Assembly: GCA_030590945.1 (NCBI GenBank) | Contig: JAUVBY010000005.1 | Coordinates: 1-53,347, forward strand | Direction of reading: 5' to 3' | Origin: Gammaproteobacteria bacterium | Lineage (GTDB): Bacteria > Pseudomonadota > Gammaproteobacteria > Arenicellales > Poriferihabitantaceae | DNA: 53,347 nucleotides | Part shown: positions 41,476-51,927 of the stretch, one piece after another | Position numbering within the stretch: position 1 is the stretch's first letter | How the letters are laid out: each line of letters begins with the position of its first letter | Notes under the pieces: model-generated | Databases searched by the model: none | What the model was told of the DNA's origin: nothing | Seen by the model: the letters and a program-made list of their open reading frames with translations, nothing else | Program-made: the position numbers and the translations under genes

Positions 41476-43188
41476 TCATTTACCAGGAGAGTATGGTGGC
41501 TCACCGAATTCCGGGTCAGTGATGACGTCAATCAGCACCGGGCCATGGCTATCAAGGGCTTTTTGAAAAGCATCGTCTATCTGTTCTGAGCGCGTTACCC
41601 TGATACCCGTGCCCCCCAGGGCTTCCATTATTTTATCGTAACGGACACCGTCCTGGAACTGGCAAACGTGTTCGGGGTAATCCCGGCCGAAAACAGCATT
41701 TTGCCGGACAGCCCCGCCGATGCCGCTATTATTGATGATAATTATGATAGCCGGAATCCGGTGTCGTACCATTGTTTCGAGTTCTATCAGGCTCAGGCCG
41801 GCGGCAAAATCACCGCATACTGAGATCACTGGCCGTTCCGGGTTCGCAAGTTTTGCACCAATGGCATAAGGAATGCCGCCCCCGATACAACCATTACTGC
41901 CTGGAGTCAGCCGGCTAACGGGGGTTTCTGCCGCGAGCAGTGCCTGTGAGGCTCGCAGGCTGGTATTACCATGATCAAATATGGTGATGGCATTGACGGG
42001 CAGAAGTTTTCCCAGCCTGGCCATCCAGTGATATGGGCTGGCGGGCGTGGATTCCTGCTGGCTTAAACGCTGTACTGTTTTTTCTTCTTCTGATCGCGCT
42101 ATGTCCAGGTCTTTGAGGCGTAACGAGTCATAATTTGTTGGTGATCCACTGTCAGCCATTTCCAGTAAGCCGTCAACAATGGCCTGCAGGCCAACACGCG
42201 CATCGACGCCAAGCGCAATGCCTCGATTAGCCGTTTTTGCGGCTTCAACAAGGTCAATATTAATACTGATAACGGGCGTGCTGGCAGGAAATTCAGAGCC
42301 AAAGCGGAACGTCCAGTCCAGCCTGGCACCTACCAGAAGAACGGCGTCAGCGTTTGAAAGCATGGCGGCGCGTACGCTGGTGAAATTGAGCGCATGACTG
42401 TCAGGCAAATAACCACGTCCCATATGAGAGGCTGCGAAGGGGATGCCGAGAGCGCCGGTCAGCTGGTCAAGCAACGCCTCTGCACCGGACCAGCGCAGGC
42501 CTTTACCAATCAACAGAGCTGGGCGCCGGGCCTGTGCCAGTATAGTAATGGCGGCTTGCAGATCTGACGCAACAGGCTCTGCCGGATGTGAGTTTATTTC
42601 AAAAGGACTTGTATTGGCGGCGGCTCTGCCTTCCAGCGCCTCCTGGCTGAGGTCCAGATAGACCGGGCCGGGGCTAACTTCCATAGTTCGTGCGCAGGCC
42701 CAACGGATAGTGCTGTCGATTTTTTCGGTTTCGGCTACCTGAGTCCGATCTCTGGTAATGGGCGTGAACAGGCTGGCCGCATCCAGGGCCTGGAAAACCC
42801 GGGGATCAGTGAGTGAGGAAGCCTGGCGACCACCGATCACCACGAGCGGCCAACCGTTTTCCAGCGCAACGGATAGCCCGGTTGTACAGTTTGTGACAGC
42901 CGGGCCCGCGGACACAATTACAGCGGCTTTGAGTGATCCGGCTACATAATTATGGGCGAGAGCGGCAAACATTGCACCCTGCTGGCTGCGCATACCCATT
43001 ACTCTCAAACCTTTGCTGGCGCAGGCAGCAAAGGTTTGATCAACCGGGCTGCCAGTAGTGCCATACACATGGGTAATGCCGCAGGCGCTAAGGCTGTTTG
43101 CAACGAGCTGATGCCCGCTAAAGGCGCGGACAGCCTGTTGGCGCCGCAGGAGCAGTGCGCGCCTGGCTGGGTCGAGTTTATTCAGCAT
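41476..43188 (-). CDS. ThDP-dependent enzyme, oxalyl-CoA decarboxylase/2-hydroxyacyl-CoA lyase type
   Basis: About 570 residues with the three-domain fold of ThDP decarboxylases. The N-terminal PYR domain is GHQLVANSLSACGITHVYGTTGSPVD...; the position of the usual activating Glu (R-x-EQ-A) reads MRSQQGAMFAA, that is Gln. VSAGPAVTN follows. The ThDP-binding PP domain has GDFAAGLSLIELETMVRHRI...INNSG, close to the GDSAFGFS form of oxalyl-CoA decarboxylases and HACL. The first residues MLNKLDPARRALLLRRQQ resemble the short NRPS docking or linker helix that starts condensation proteins. It lies between the ligase-carrier gene (end 5 bases upstream) and the NRPS gene (7-base gap), so it surely belongs to the pathway. 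The start could also be one of the TTG codons at 43203 or 43215. Confidence 0.82.
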   Translation of the reverse strand: MLNKLDPARRALLLRRQQAVRAFSGHQLVANSLSACGITHVYGTTGSPVDQTFAACASKGLRVMGMRSQQGAMFAALAHNYVAGSLKAAVIVSAGPAVTNCTTGLSVALENGWPLVVIGGRQASSLTDPRVFQALDAASLFTPITRDRTQVAETEKIDSTIRWACARTMEVSPGPVYLDLSQEALEGRAAANTSPFEINSHPAEPVASDLQAAITILAQARRPALLIGKGLRWSGAEALLDQLTGALGIPFAASHMGRGYLPDSHALNFTSVRAAMLSNADAVLLVGARLDWTFRFGSEFPASTPVISINIDLVEAAKTANRGIALGVDARVGLQAIVDGLLEMADSGSPTNYDSLRLKDLDIARSEEEKTVQRLSQQESTPASPYHWMARLGKLLPVNAITIFDHGNTSLRASQALLAAETPVSRLTPGSNGCIGGGIPYAIGAKLANPERPVISVCGDFAAGLSLIELETMVRHRIPAIIIIINNSGIGGAVRQNAVFGRDYPEHVCQFQDGVRYDKIMEALGGTGIRVTRSEQIDDAFQKALDSHGPVLIDVITDPEFGEPPYSPGK

Positions 43189-43192
43189 CACC

Positions 43193-45064
43193 CTAGGGTT
43201 CAACCGATGCCTCAAGCAGTCGCGCTACCTCTTCATCAGAGAGGTTTTCGATCTCCATGGCCAATTGTTCCAGTTCTTCATCACGGATAGCCTGAGTCGC
43301 CTCCACATGACCGGCAAGTTCCTGCACAGTCGGGTGCTGGAAAAGACTCGGGCTGGGGAGTTCCAGGTCTAGTTCAGCATTAATTTTCACAATTACGCTA
43401 GTGCCGCGTAGTGAGTCGCCTCCCAGGAAAAAAAAGTTATCGTGAATGCCGATTTGGTCGTGTTCAAGTACGGTAGAAAATATATTGACCAGCAGTTGCT
43501 CCGTTTCAGTTTTGGGGGCGACATAACGCCCTTCAAGCTGAGAGGCCAGTTTTTCTGCCAGGCCTAGGCGTTGAATCTTTCCGGTTGCATTTTTTGGCAG
43601 TGTATCCAGAATCAAAATTTCCGACGGGACCTTAAAAGCAGCCAAATTCTGAAAGGCGAATTCCCTTAGTTGGCTACTGGTAGTGTCTTTGCCCCGGTAT
43701 AAAACGACCGCAGCATTCAGGTCTTCGCCCAATAAGGGGTGGGGGATTGCGAAGGCGACCGCCTGGGCTACTGACGGGTGCTCTAACAATGCCTCATCCA
43801 CTTCGCGAGGGGAGATTTTTTCACCCCCCCGGTTGATTATCTCTTTGAGTCGCCCGGTCAGAAATAGATAGCCATCCCCATCGAACCTGCCCTGGTCTCC
43901 TGTACGCAGCCATCCGGATGTAAATGCTGCCGCCTCGGGCTGATTTTCGTAACCCGAGGTTATATTTCTACCGCGAATTACGACTTCCCCCTCTATTTCG
44001 GCGTCAAGCAGGGTTCCGTTAGCATCCATTATGGAGACTTCCGGCCCTATCGGTAGCCCTACAGAACCGGGTTTACGTTGCTTTGGCGGCAAGGGGTTAC
44101 AAGCGATCTGATGCGATCCTTCGGTCATACCGTAGGCTTCTACCACCGGGGCTGAAAATAGTTCTTCCAGTTCTATTAGCGAGGTCGGTGGTAGTGCTGA
44201 AGAAGAAGAACGAATGAAGCGGAAGTTATGTTTCGAAGAGAGCTTCCGGTACTGAGCACCAATCTGAAGTACGGACTGGTGAATCGTAGGGACTGCCGTA
44301 TACCAGGTCGGTTGAAACTCTTCTACCCATTGGAAAAAGCGCTCGCTGTCGTAGCCCGGAGAGCAAATTATGCTCCCGCCGCTTAACAGGGGTGAGAGCA
44401 TAGCCGCAACAAATCCATGAATATGAAATAGAGGCATTACGCTCAGGCAACGATCCCGGGGGCTCAGATGCAATGTCGCTACGATATTAGCTGCCGAGGC
44501 GCACAAGTTCTCGTGAGTAAGCGGCACGATTTTTGGCCTTGATGTGGTGCCTGACGTATGAAGTACAAGCGCAATGTCGGCACCCGATACGGGGCCTGAC
44601 TTATTGTCGGGCGCGGAATTTTCCCTGGTGAAGCGAAAGGAGCCGGCCGGTGAGCGCGTGTCTACTGAGATATCAATTACTCGCAGCCCAAGTTCTCGCG
44701 CCGCCTCCCTGGCAGGGTTTTCTGTATCTTCGAATATAATTAATGCATCAACCCTGAGATCATCCAGATAAAAAAGGAATTCTTTCTTCTTATAGTCAGG
44801 ATTAAGGGGTGCACATACTGCATTTGAGGCAATGCTTAGACAGCAGGTAACCATTTCGGGTCCGTTGGGTAAAACGACCGCAATTCGACTTTGCGATGTC
44901 AGACCCATTGCCGCCAATTGCCGGTTGCAATATTCAACCTGTCTGTACAAGGTTGCATAGTCAAGCGAAAGCCTGCCCGGGGCAAACAAAGCGACTGAAT
45001 CTGGTTGCTGTTTCGCTTTTTCCAGCAAGATGAAATTGATGCTGGAATGTGTTTGCGTACCCAT
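43193..45064 (-). CDS. Acyl-CoA-ligase-like loading enzyme fused to a carrier domain
   Basis: About 623 residues. Residues 1-525 form an ANL adenylating enzyme (LHTSGTTSRPKIVPLTHENL, MPLFHIHGFVAAMLSPLL, VEAYGMTEGSHQIACNPLPP, GWLRTGDQGRFDGDGYLFLTGRLKEIINRGGEKISP, LPKNATGKIQRL). The YGMTEGSHQI...NPLPP form is typical of oxalate-CoA ligases of the AAE3/Pcs60 group. A carrier domain follows (IHDNFFFLGGDSLRGTSVIV, phosphopantetheine Ser near 575) and a short acidic tail (LSDEEVARLLEASVEP). It probably loads a carboxylic acid starter onto its own carrier for the first condensation domain of the NRPS. I chose ATG 45064 (MGTQTHS); the ORF-track start is TTG. First gene of the operon. Confidence 0.85.
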   Translation of the reverse strand: MGTQTHSSINFILLEKAKQQPDSVALFAPGRLSLDYATLYRQVEYCNRQLAAMGLTSQSRIAVVLPNGPEMVTCCLSIASNAVCAPLNPDYKKKEFLFYLDDLRVDALIIFEDTENPAREAARELGLRVIDISVDTRSPAGSFRFTRENSAPDNKSGPVSGADIALVLHTSGTTSRPKIVPLTHENLCASAANIVATLHLSPRDRCLSVMPLFHIHGFVAAMLSPLLSGGSIICSPGYDSERFFQWVEEFQPTWYTAVPTIHQSVLQIGAQYRKLSSKHNFRFIRSSSSALPPTSLIELEELFSAPVVEAYGMTEGSHQIACNPLPPKQRKPGSVGLPIGPEVSIMDANGTLLDAEIEGEVVIRGRNITSGYENQPEAAAFTSGWLRTGDQGRFDGDGYLFLTGRLKEIINRGGEKISPREVDEALLEHPSVAQAVAFAIPHPLLGEDLNAAVVLYRGKDTTSSQLREFAFQNLAAFKVPSEILILDTLPKNATGKIQRLGLAEKLASQLEGRYVAPKTETEQLLVNIFSTVLEHDQIGIHDNFFFLGGDSLRGTSVIVKINAELDLELPSPSLFQHPTVQELAGHVEATQAIRDEELEQLAMEIENLSDEEVARLLEASVEP

Positions 45065-45380
45065 TTTTAACTCATATTCTGTCAAATTTAAATCGATACT
45101 ATCACACAAGAATTGATGCGAATATGCATTCCTTGTTCAAAAGAAGAATCGGGACGCCGGAAATTTATGTAAGTAGGAAAATATGTCGAATTGTTGTCTC
45201 AACACGATGTCCATCGCTATTCTTAACCACGTTTACACGGTGTCGTTGTTGAAATTAGCGAACCGGGAAGCCAGCACGCCGAATGGAAAATATTAGTGCA
45301 GGTGATCCTTATGCATATGCTGATATTATGATTTAATACCTGAGTTAGAGCTGAGCTATAATCACTTATGATCAAAAATT
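45065..45380. other. Divergent intergenic region, 316 bp
   Basis: It separates the NRPS operon (minus) from the acylphosphatase gene (plus) and must hold both promoters. Besides the TATAAT at 45357 I see no long palindrome, repeat or gene. A 67-codon plus-strand frame here (from 45049) has no family resemblance. Confidence 0.4.
45357..45362 (+). promoter_or_regulatory. Perfect TATAAT box before the acylphosphatase gene
   Basis: A consensus -10 hexamer 19 bases before the ATG. No good -35 lies 17 bases upstream (TAATAC is the closest), so this is a partial promoter match. Confidence 0.35.
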
Positions 45381-45665
45381 ATGGTCGATAAACAGCCTGT
45401 CGTGCACCTGTTAATCGAAGGGCATGTACAGGGTGTCGGCTTTCGTTACTCTACACAGCAGCAGGCAAGCTTGCTGAATCTGTGTGGCTGGGTAAAAAAT
45501 CGCCACGATGGGCGGGTTGAACTTGTTGCGCAGGGTGAGCGAGGAGACATCGATGCCTTTCTCAAATGGTGTCATTCGGGCCCCGGATACGCGCGCGTGA
45601 CCCGGTGTGTTGAGCTTTCGCCGCCTGACTCAGCTGACTGGACCTCCTTTTTGATCAAGCGCTAA
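45381..45665 (+). CDS. acyP: Acylphosphatase
   Basis: A 94-residue cytoplasmic enzyme that hydrolyses acyl phosphates. The catalytic loop [18 protein letters not shown] contains the phosphate-binding Arg, and [18 protein letters not shown] holds the catalytic Asn. Full length and intact. There is no Shine-Dalgarno sequence and the ATG lies only 19 bases after the TATAAT, so the transcript may be nearly leaderless. Confidence 0.92.
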   Translation: MVDKQPVVHLLIEGHVQGVGFRYSTQQQASLLNLCGWVKNRHDGRVELVAQGERGDIDAFLKWCHSGPGYARVTRCVELSPPDSADWTSFLIKR

Positions 45666-45717
45666 ATGAAAATGGCGCAAATGCGATCAATAGCATTCAC
45701 AGCAAAGGTTTAGCACT

Positions 45718-46464
45718 ATGCCTGATACCCTGGTGATTCAATCGCATCGTGATCCATTGCCGTATGCCTGGCTGCAAGCGTGTTTGAGCTCGGTGCAAGG
45801 CTGGGCGGCAGGCAATCGATTTGATTACCGGTTTTTGGGTGATGAATTATTTGATCTGCTGGATGGACAAATTATTCAGCGAACGCAAGGGCAAGTTGTC
45901 ATCGCCACTGATCTTGCGCGTTTATTGCATATACAAAAGGCGCTGGAGCAGGGCTATCAATGCGTAATCTGGTTAGATGCAGATTTTCTGGTGTTTAATC
46001 CAACAGAATTTAAACCAGTGGATATGCCGTACGCGTTGGGGCGCGAGGTTTGGGTTCAGCTGAATAATAAGGGCCGTTTACAGGCCTATTTTCGGGTGCA
46101 CAACGCGTTTTTGATGTTTCGTCTCGGCAACCCTTTTCTTGCATTTTATCTGGATACAGCGCAGCGCCTGCTAGTGCAGAATACGGGCAGCATGCCGCCG
46201 CAATTTATCGGCCCGAAACTGTTAAGTGCCTTACACAATATCTGCCAATGCCCGGTACAGGAAACTGCTGCGATGTTGAGCCCGTTGACAATCAAGGGCA
46301 TATTGAACGATGATCCCAATACGATTGATTTGTTTTGCCGGCGTTCGCTACAAATGCCAGTCGCGGCCAATCTATGCATCTCTTCTGTATCCAGAGGCGA
46401 TATCTCCAGCCAGGAAATGCAGCTTGTTATTGACGGCTTGCTTTCTCGGAAATCGCTGACGTAA
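45718..46464 (+). CDS. GT-A-fold glycosyltransferase-like protein
   Basis: A 248-residue protein. The central segment TDLARLLHIQKALEQGYQCVIWLDADFLVFNP carries a DAD metal motif after a buried strand, as in GT-A-type sugar transferases acting on nucleotide sugars; RVHNAFLMFRLGNPFLAFYL fits the acceptor half. I cannot give a family number. AAAGG precedes the ATG. It lies 52 bases after acyP on the same strand and may belong functionally with the glycan genes across the divergent promoter, though this is only proximity. Confidence 0.65.
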   Translation: MPDTLVIQSHRDPLPYAWLQACLSSVQGWAAGNRFDYRFLGDELFDLLDGQIIQRTQGQVVIATDLARLLHIQKALEQGYQCVIWLDADFLVFNPTEFKPVDMPYALGREVWVQLNNKGRLQAYFRVHNAFLMFRLGNPFLAFYLDTAQRLLVQNTGSMPPQFIGPKLLSALHNICQCPVQETAAMLSPLTIKGILNDDPNTIDLFCRRSLQMPVAANLCISSVSRGDISSQEMQLVIDGLLSRKSLT

Positions 46465-46524
46465 AATCGGGACAAGGAAACAATCCTGTATGTATGCCGG
46501 TCATCCCCAACAGAGTGAATTAAT

Positions 46525-47244
46525 ATGAACCTGTCTGATTTTAAAGCCCTCACTTTTGATGTATACGGTACTCTGATTGACTGGGAAAGCGGGATGATTG
46601 AAGGCCTTAAGCCACTCACCCGCAGGCTTCAGGAGGTGCCGTCACGAGATGAAATTCTTCAGGCGCATGCGCGACATGAATCAGTTCAGCAACACTATAC
46701 GCCGGCTAAACCTTACAGGGACTTGCTGCCCATTGTATATCGTCGTCTTGCAGAAGAATGGGGTGCATCGGCGAGTTGGGACGAATGCCTGGAGTATGGC
46801 CGGTCGGTGAAGAACTGGCCGGCGTTTGCCGATTCGGTTGAGGCCCTGAAGTATTTGAAAAAACATTTCAAACTGGTAGTGTTGAGCAATATTGATAACG
46901 ATAGCTTTGTGCACAGTAATGCAAAGCTGCAGGTCGACTTTGACGCGATTTATACCGCCGAAGATGTGGGCTCATATAAACCGGCGCCGCGTAACTTTGA
47001 ATACATGCTGGACAAACTTAAGAGTATTGGGGTCACCCGTGAGCAGGTATTACATACGGCTGAGAGCATGTTTCATGATCACGAACCCGCCAATAAATTT
47101 GGCCTGGCAAGCTGCCATATTTATCGCCGCCATGCAAAAAAGGGTTTCGGTGCAACCATGATTCCAGAGAAAATGCCGGTTGTGGATTTTCGCTTTAACA
47201 GCATGGCAGAACTGGTTACGGCGCATAAAAAAATATTTAAGTAA
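46525..47244 (+). CDS. HAD-superfamily hydrolase, haloacid dehalogenase type II-like
   Basis: A 239-residue cytoplasmic hydrolase. HAD motif I is FDVYGTLIDWE (nucleophile Asp), motif II VVLSNIDND, motif III with Lys in DVGSYKPAPRNFEYML and motif IV near LHTAESMFHDHEPANKFGL. The DVYGTLIDW start and the GSYKPAP block are typical of (S)-2-haloacid dehalogenase-like proteins; many of these act on other phosphorylated or halogenated substrates. It is followed 11 bases later by nadC. Confidence 0.85.
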   Translation: MNLSDFKALTFDVYGTLIDWESGMIEGLKPLTRRLQEVPSRDEILQAHARHESVQQHYTPAKPYRDLLPIVYRRLAEEWGASASWDECLEYGRSVKNWPAFADSVEALKYLKKHFKLVVLSNIDNDSFVHSNAKLQVDFDAIYTAEDVGSYKPAPRNFEYMLDKLKSIGVTREQVLHTAESMFHDHEPANKFGLASCHIYRRHAKKGFGATMIPEKMPVVDFRFNSMAELVTAHKKIFK

Positions 47245-47255
47245 GGTTTTATTCA

Positions 47256-49098
<1,843 letters not shown>

Positions 49099-49169
49099 TT
49101 TCTCAAGCTGCTCTAGCGTGTCCCCTCCAGCACTACCGCCGCTCTGCTACCAGCCCCGGCTCTGTTTGA

Positions 49170-49199
49170 TTGCTTAGGCGCTGAGCTTTCTGCTACAAT
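49170..49199 (+). promoter_or_regulatory. Promoter-like sequence for the cold-shock gene
   Basis: TTGCTT and TACAAT separated by 18 bases, with the -10 about 60 bases before the ATG. The -10 is a good match, the -35 weak. The resulting AT-rich 5' leader ends in TTTGGAGGAATGACTA, a strong ribosome site. Confidence 0.45.
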
Positions 49200-49258
49200 G
49201 GCTCGATAAGTATTAGAATATTTGAAAACACAATAAAAGTAGTTTGGAGGAATGACTA

Positions 49259-49480
49259 ATGTCTGAGCGAATTCACGGCACCGTCAAATGGTTCGATCAC
49301 CGTAAAGGTTTTGGTTTTATAGAGCTACCGGACAATGAGAAAGAAGTCTTCGTTCATTATCGGGAAATTCAGGGTGAGGGGTTTCGTACTTTGTATGAAG
49401 GTCAGAAAGTCGAGTTTGACCTGATTGAGCGAGACCGCGGCCTGGCGGCCGAGAACGTGGTTGCGGAGGCGCGCGAGTAA
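49259..49480 (+). CDS. Cold-shock domain protein (CspA family)
   Basis: A 73-residue single cold-shock domain that binds single-stranded RNA or DNA. RNP1 is KGFGFIELP and RNP2 VFVHYREI (Tyr in place of the usual second His or Phe). Between them DNEKEVF fits the family loop. GGAGG lies about 8 bases before the ATG. Single gene, convergent with mnmC, 26 bases apart. Confidence 0.92.
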   Translation: MSERIHGTVKWFDHRKGFGFIELPDNEKEVFVHYREIQGEGFRTLYEGQKVEFDLIERDRGLAAENVVAEARE

Positions 49481-49506
49481 AGGGCAGCCTAAACCCTTCC
49501 GGTGTT

Positions 49507-51468
49507 TTAACGACCTTTACGGAGTTTCCGAATCAAAAAGCGCGCGGGGTGTAAGGCGTGTTGTATGCTGACGGGTGCGGGCGATGCATAACCCATCAAC
49601 GTGTGGGTGAGCAGGTTAGCGCAATACCCTGCGCTGGTTAAACCGCGTGAGCCCAGGCCTGAAAGCATAAATATACCGGGCTGATAGCAAGCTGCAGAGT
49701 ATGATTTGTAATGTTTGCCCTGATGTAAATCTGCGTATTCCCTTTTATAAAAAGCCTCATCGGCAAGCGGCCCGACGATCGGCCACCGATCTGTTGTCGT
49801 GGCGCGTACGCTCGCGTGGCCTGGCTTGATATGCCTTAAACCACTGGCAAGTTGGGGCAGATTTGCATGCAAATTATCAAGGTCTTGCCGGGTTTCGGAT
49901 TCACGAAGTTTGTCGCTGTGATCGCCACGAACATAGCTCGCCCCGAAAACAACATCTCGTGGTTGGCTGGGCGCGTTTAATATGTACCCTGCGTGTCGAA
50001 TTGCATGCGTCAGTGATTGATCCGCAGATAGTCGGGCTGTTGAAGTCTGACCTCGCACCGGCGTGATAGGCGTAGTGCTGGAAAAATCGCCGGCCTGATA
50101 ACCGTTGGCCAGCACCAGCGCGCCTACATCCAGTGATTCGCCCGTCGATAAACTTAATTGCGGATGATTGCCCGCGTAAGAAATCGCAATCAATGAAGTT
50201 GCCAGCTTCAGCCTGATATTCGGGTGATCAAGCAAGGCTCGACACAAATCAATCGGTGAAATGCATCCGGCCCGATCTATGCGCAGGCTGGCATAGGCCA
50301 CCTTTTCGCCAAGTAGCCCCGATGTTTCATCTGCATCGATCAGCTTAACCAGGTCTGTGTGCAAATCCTGCCGCGCGCTGATGCTTTTGAAGCGTGATAA
50401 AAGCGACTGCTTATACGCTAATTGCATAAGCCCGTCGGGTGTAAATTTAATTGCATGGCCAAGTTTATTTAGCGCGTTTATTTGCCGTAGCTGATATTCA
50501 AATGCGGCGAGATAAAAGGCCTCCTCTGCTCCTGCTGAAGCGGTCAATTTTGGTGCAATCAGGCCTGCCGGGTTGCCGCTGGCCGCCGCCGCGATTTTAT
50601 CCCGTTGCTCAATCACTACGACATTGATGCCGCGTTGTGCAAGGTGCCAGGCAGACTGTGCTCCCGCTATGCCAGCACCGATAATCGCCACATTTTTCGG
50701 CGGTTTAGTTGCTTTTCCAGTTACAAACCAGGGAGCATTATTCAAATGGTATTGCCGCCTGCTCGAGCCTGAGTCTTTCTTTGCCTTGAGCGCGCACAGC
50801 ATTTCGCGTTTGCGACCAAACCCTGCGCGTTTACGGACCTCAAAGCCGGCGGAAATTAAATTGCGTCGCACTTCTCCGGCAGCGGTGAAGGTGGCCAGCG
50901 AGGTGCCGGTTCGTGATTGCAAAGCGATATTGTTCAGCGCTTCTTTTGTCCACATGGAGGGGTTCCTGGACGGCGCGAACCCATCCAGGTACCAGGCGTC
51001 CGGGTTCAGTTGATAGTGGCTTAAGCAGGACTCCAGGCGATCGAAAATCAGGTGAAGCTGTACGCGGCCCCGCTCAAAACTCAGGCTGTGACAGCCTGAA
51101 TCCCGCTCCGGATACTGTTCAAGCAGTTGCTCTGAAAATTTCGTCAGATCCGGCCAGTGGGTATGAATTTCGACCAGTTGAGCTGCGCGCAAGGGATAGG
51201 CTTCGATAGCAAAATAATCCAGGGTTTCACAATGTACTGAATCATCTAACCATGCTTGCATTGTAATCAGGAAATTTAACCCCGTCCCGAAGCCGGTTTC
51301 TGCGATGCAAAAGTGCGATTTACCCTGCCATCGTGCGGGTAAATCATTGCCGCTCAGGAACACGTACTTGCTTTCGGCGGCCCCATCGTCCGTGTTGTAA
51401 TAAATATCTTCGTAGCGCGAGGAGTATACCCGCCCGTCCTTTATTTCAACTTGAGCATAAGGAGGCAT
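49507..51468 (-). CDS. mnmC: Bifunctional tRNA mnm5s2U34 biosynthesis enzyme
   Basis: A 653-residue two-domain enzyme that finishes 5-methylaminomethyl-2-thiouridine at the tRNA wobble position. The N-terminal methyltransferase domain (1-245) has CIAETGFGTGLNFLI and WYLDGFAPSRNPSMWT. The C-terminal FAD-dependent oxidase domain has the dinucleotide loop NVAIIGAGIAGAQSAWHLAQRG near 263, ASGNPAGLIAPKLT, and the end block MLSGLGSRGLTSAGYCANLL. Both domains are intact, which is a gammaproteobacterial trait. It is divergent from the PqqD-like gene, with only 100 bases between. Confidence 0.95.
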   Translation of the reverse strand: MPPYAQVEIKDGRVYSSRYEDIYYNTDDGAAESKYVFLSGNDLPARWQGKSHFCIAETGFGTGLNFLITMQAWLDDSVHCETLDYFAIEAYPLRAAQLVEIHTHWPDLTKFSEQLLEQYPERDSGCHSLSFERGRVQLHLIFDRLESCLSHYQLNPDAWYLDGFAPSRNPSMWTKEALNNIALQSRTGTSLATFTAAGEVRRNLISAGFEVRKRAGFGRKREMLCALKAKKDSGSSRRQYHLNNAPWFVTGKATKPPKNVAIIGAGIAGAQSAWHLAQRGINVVVIEQRDKIAAAASGNPAGLIAPKLTASAGAEEAFYLAAFEYQLRQINALNKLGHAIKFTPDGLMQLAYKQSLLSRFKSISARQDLHTDLVKLIDADETSGLLGEKVAYASLRIDRAGCISPIDLCRALLDHPNIRLKLATSLIAISYAGNHPQLSLSTGESLDVGALVLANGYQAGDFSSTTPITPVRGQTSTARLSADQSLTHAIRHAGYILNAPSQPRDVVFGASYVRGDHSDKLRESETRQDLDNLHANLPQLASGLRHIKPGHASVRATTTDRWPIVGPLADEAFYKREYADLHQGKHYKSYSAACYQPGIFMLSGLGSRGLTSAGYCANLLTHTLMGYASPAPVSIQHALHPARFLIRKLRKGR

Positions 51469-51568
51469 ACTTGCACCGAACGGGTAATTTAAATGCGGGG
51501 ATAGTGGCTAAATCTGGCGGATTCATAGGCTTGAATGATACAATGTCAGGCATTAAAAATTTAGAGAT

Positions 51569-51877
51569 ATGGCGATGGAAATAGATGATTTACACCAGCA
51601 GTTTCCTCTGGATGCACAGCCGGTACAAAATGAAGGGTTTAGCGTGAATAAAATCCCGTGCTGCTGGATTATTACAAATGATGAGGACGGAAAACGTATT
51701 AAACTGAACGATTCCAGCATGCTAATCTGGCAATTGTGTGAAGCAGACAATACGGTTGGCGATATTATTGGTGCCTTGCAGGAGCAGTTCCCCGACGTCG
51801 AAGGCATGGACAAGGACATTCAACGGGCGCTGGATGAATTGCTGGAAGAAGAGCTGATTACAATGCAGCCTGCCTGA
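51569..51877 (+). CDS. Stand-alone PqqD-like (RRE-fold) protein
   Basis: A 102-residue small winged-helix protein: KIPCCWIITNDEDGKRIKLNDSSMLIWQLCEADNTVGDIIGALQEQFP, then DIQRALDELLEEELI. This is the PqqD pattern (hydrophobic strand, L-N-x-(S/T)-x-x-(I)W-x-L-C, helix with V..I...L...FP, and a C-terminal x-D-x-x-x-x-L-x-x-L). PqqD proteins hold precursor peptides for modification enzymes, but there is no PQQ gene set or radical-SAM enzyme here. The neighbouring 2OG-Fe oxygenase-like gene is convergent. A strong terminator follows it. The function is open. Confidence 0.8.
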   Translation: MAMEIDDLHQQFPLDAQPVQNEGFSVNKIPCCWIITNDEDGKRIKLNDSSMLIWQLCEADNTVGDIIGALQEQFPDVEGMDKDIQRALDELLEEELITMQPA

Positions 51878-51893
51878 GGATTGCTTTTGGAGT

Positions 51894-51916
51894 CGGGGCT
51901 TCAGCCCCGGTTTTAA
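51894..51916 (+). terminator. Rho-independent terminator after the PqqD-like gene
   Basis: CGGGGC-TTCA-GCCCCG, a 6-bp GC stem with a tetraloop, followed by GTTTTAA. It starts 17 bases after the stop codon. It may also serve the convergent oxygenase gene from the other side. Confidence 0.75.
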
Positions 51917-51927
51917 GCCCCCGTCAA

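Noticed and set aside
49481-49506. AAGGG/CCCTT inverted repeat between the cold-shock gene and mnmC as terminator
   Set aside because: Only 5 bp of stem and no T-run; too weak to call.
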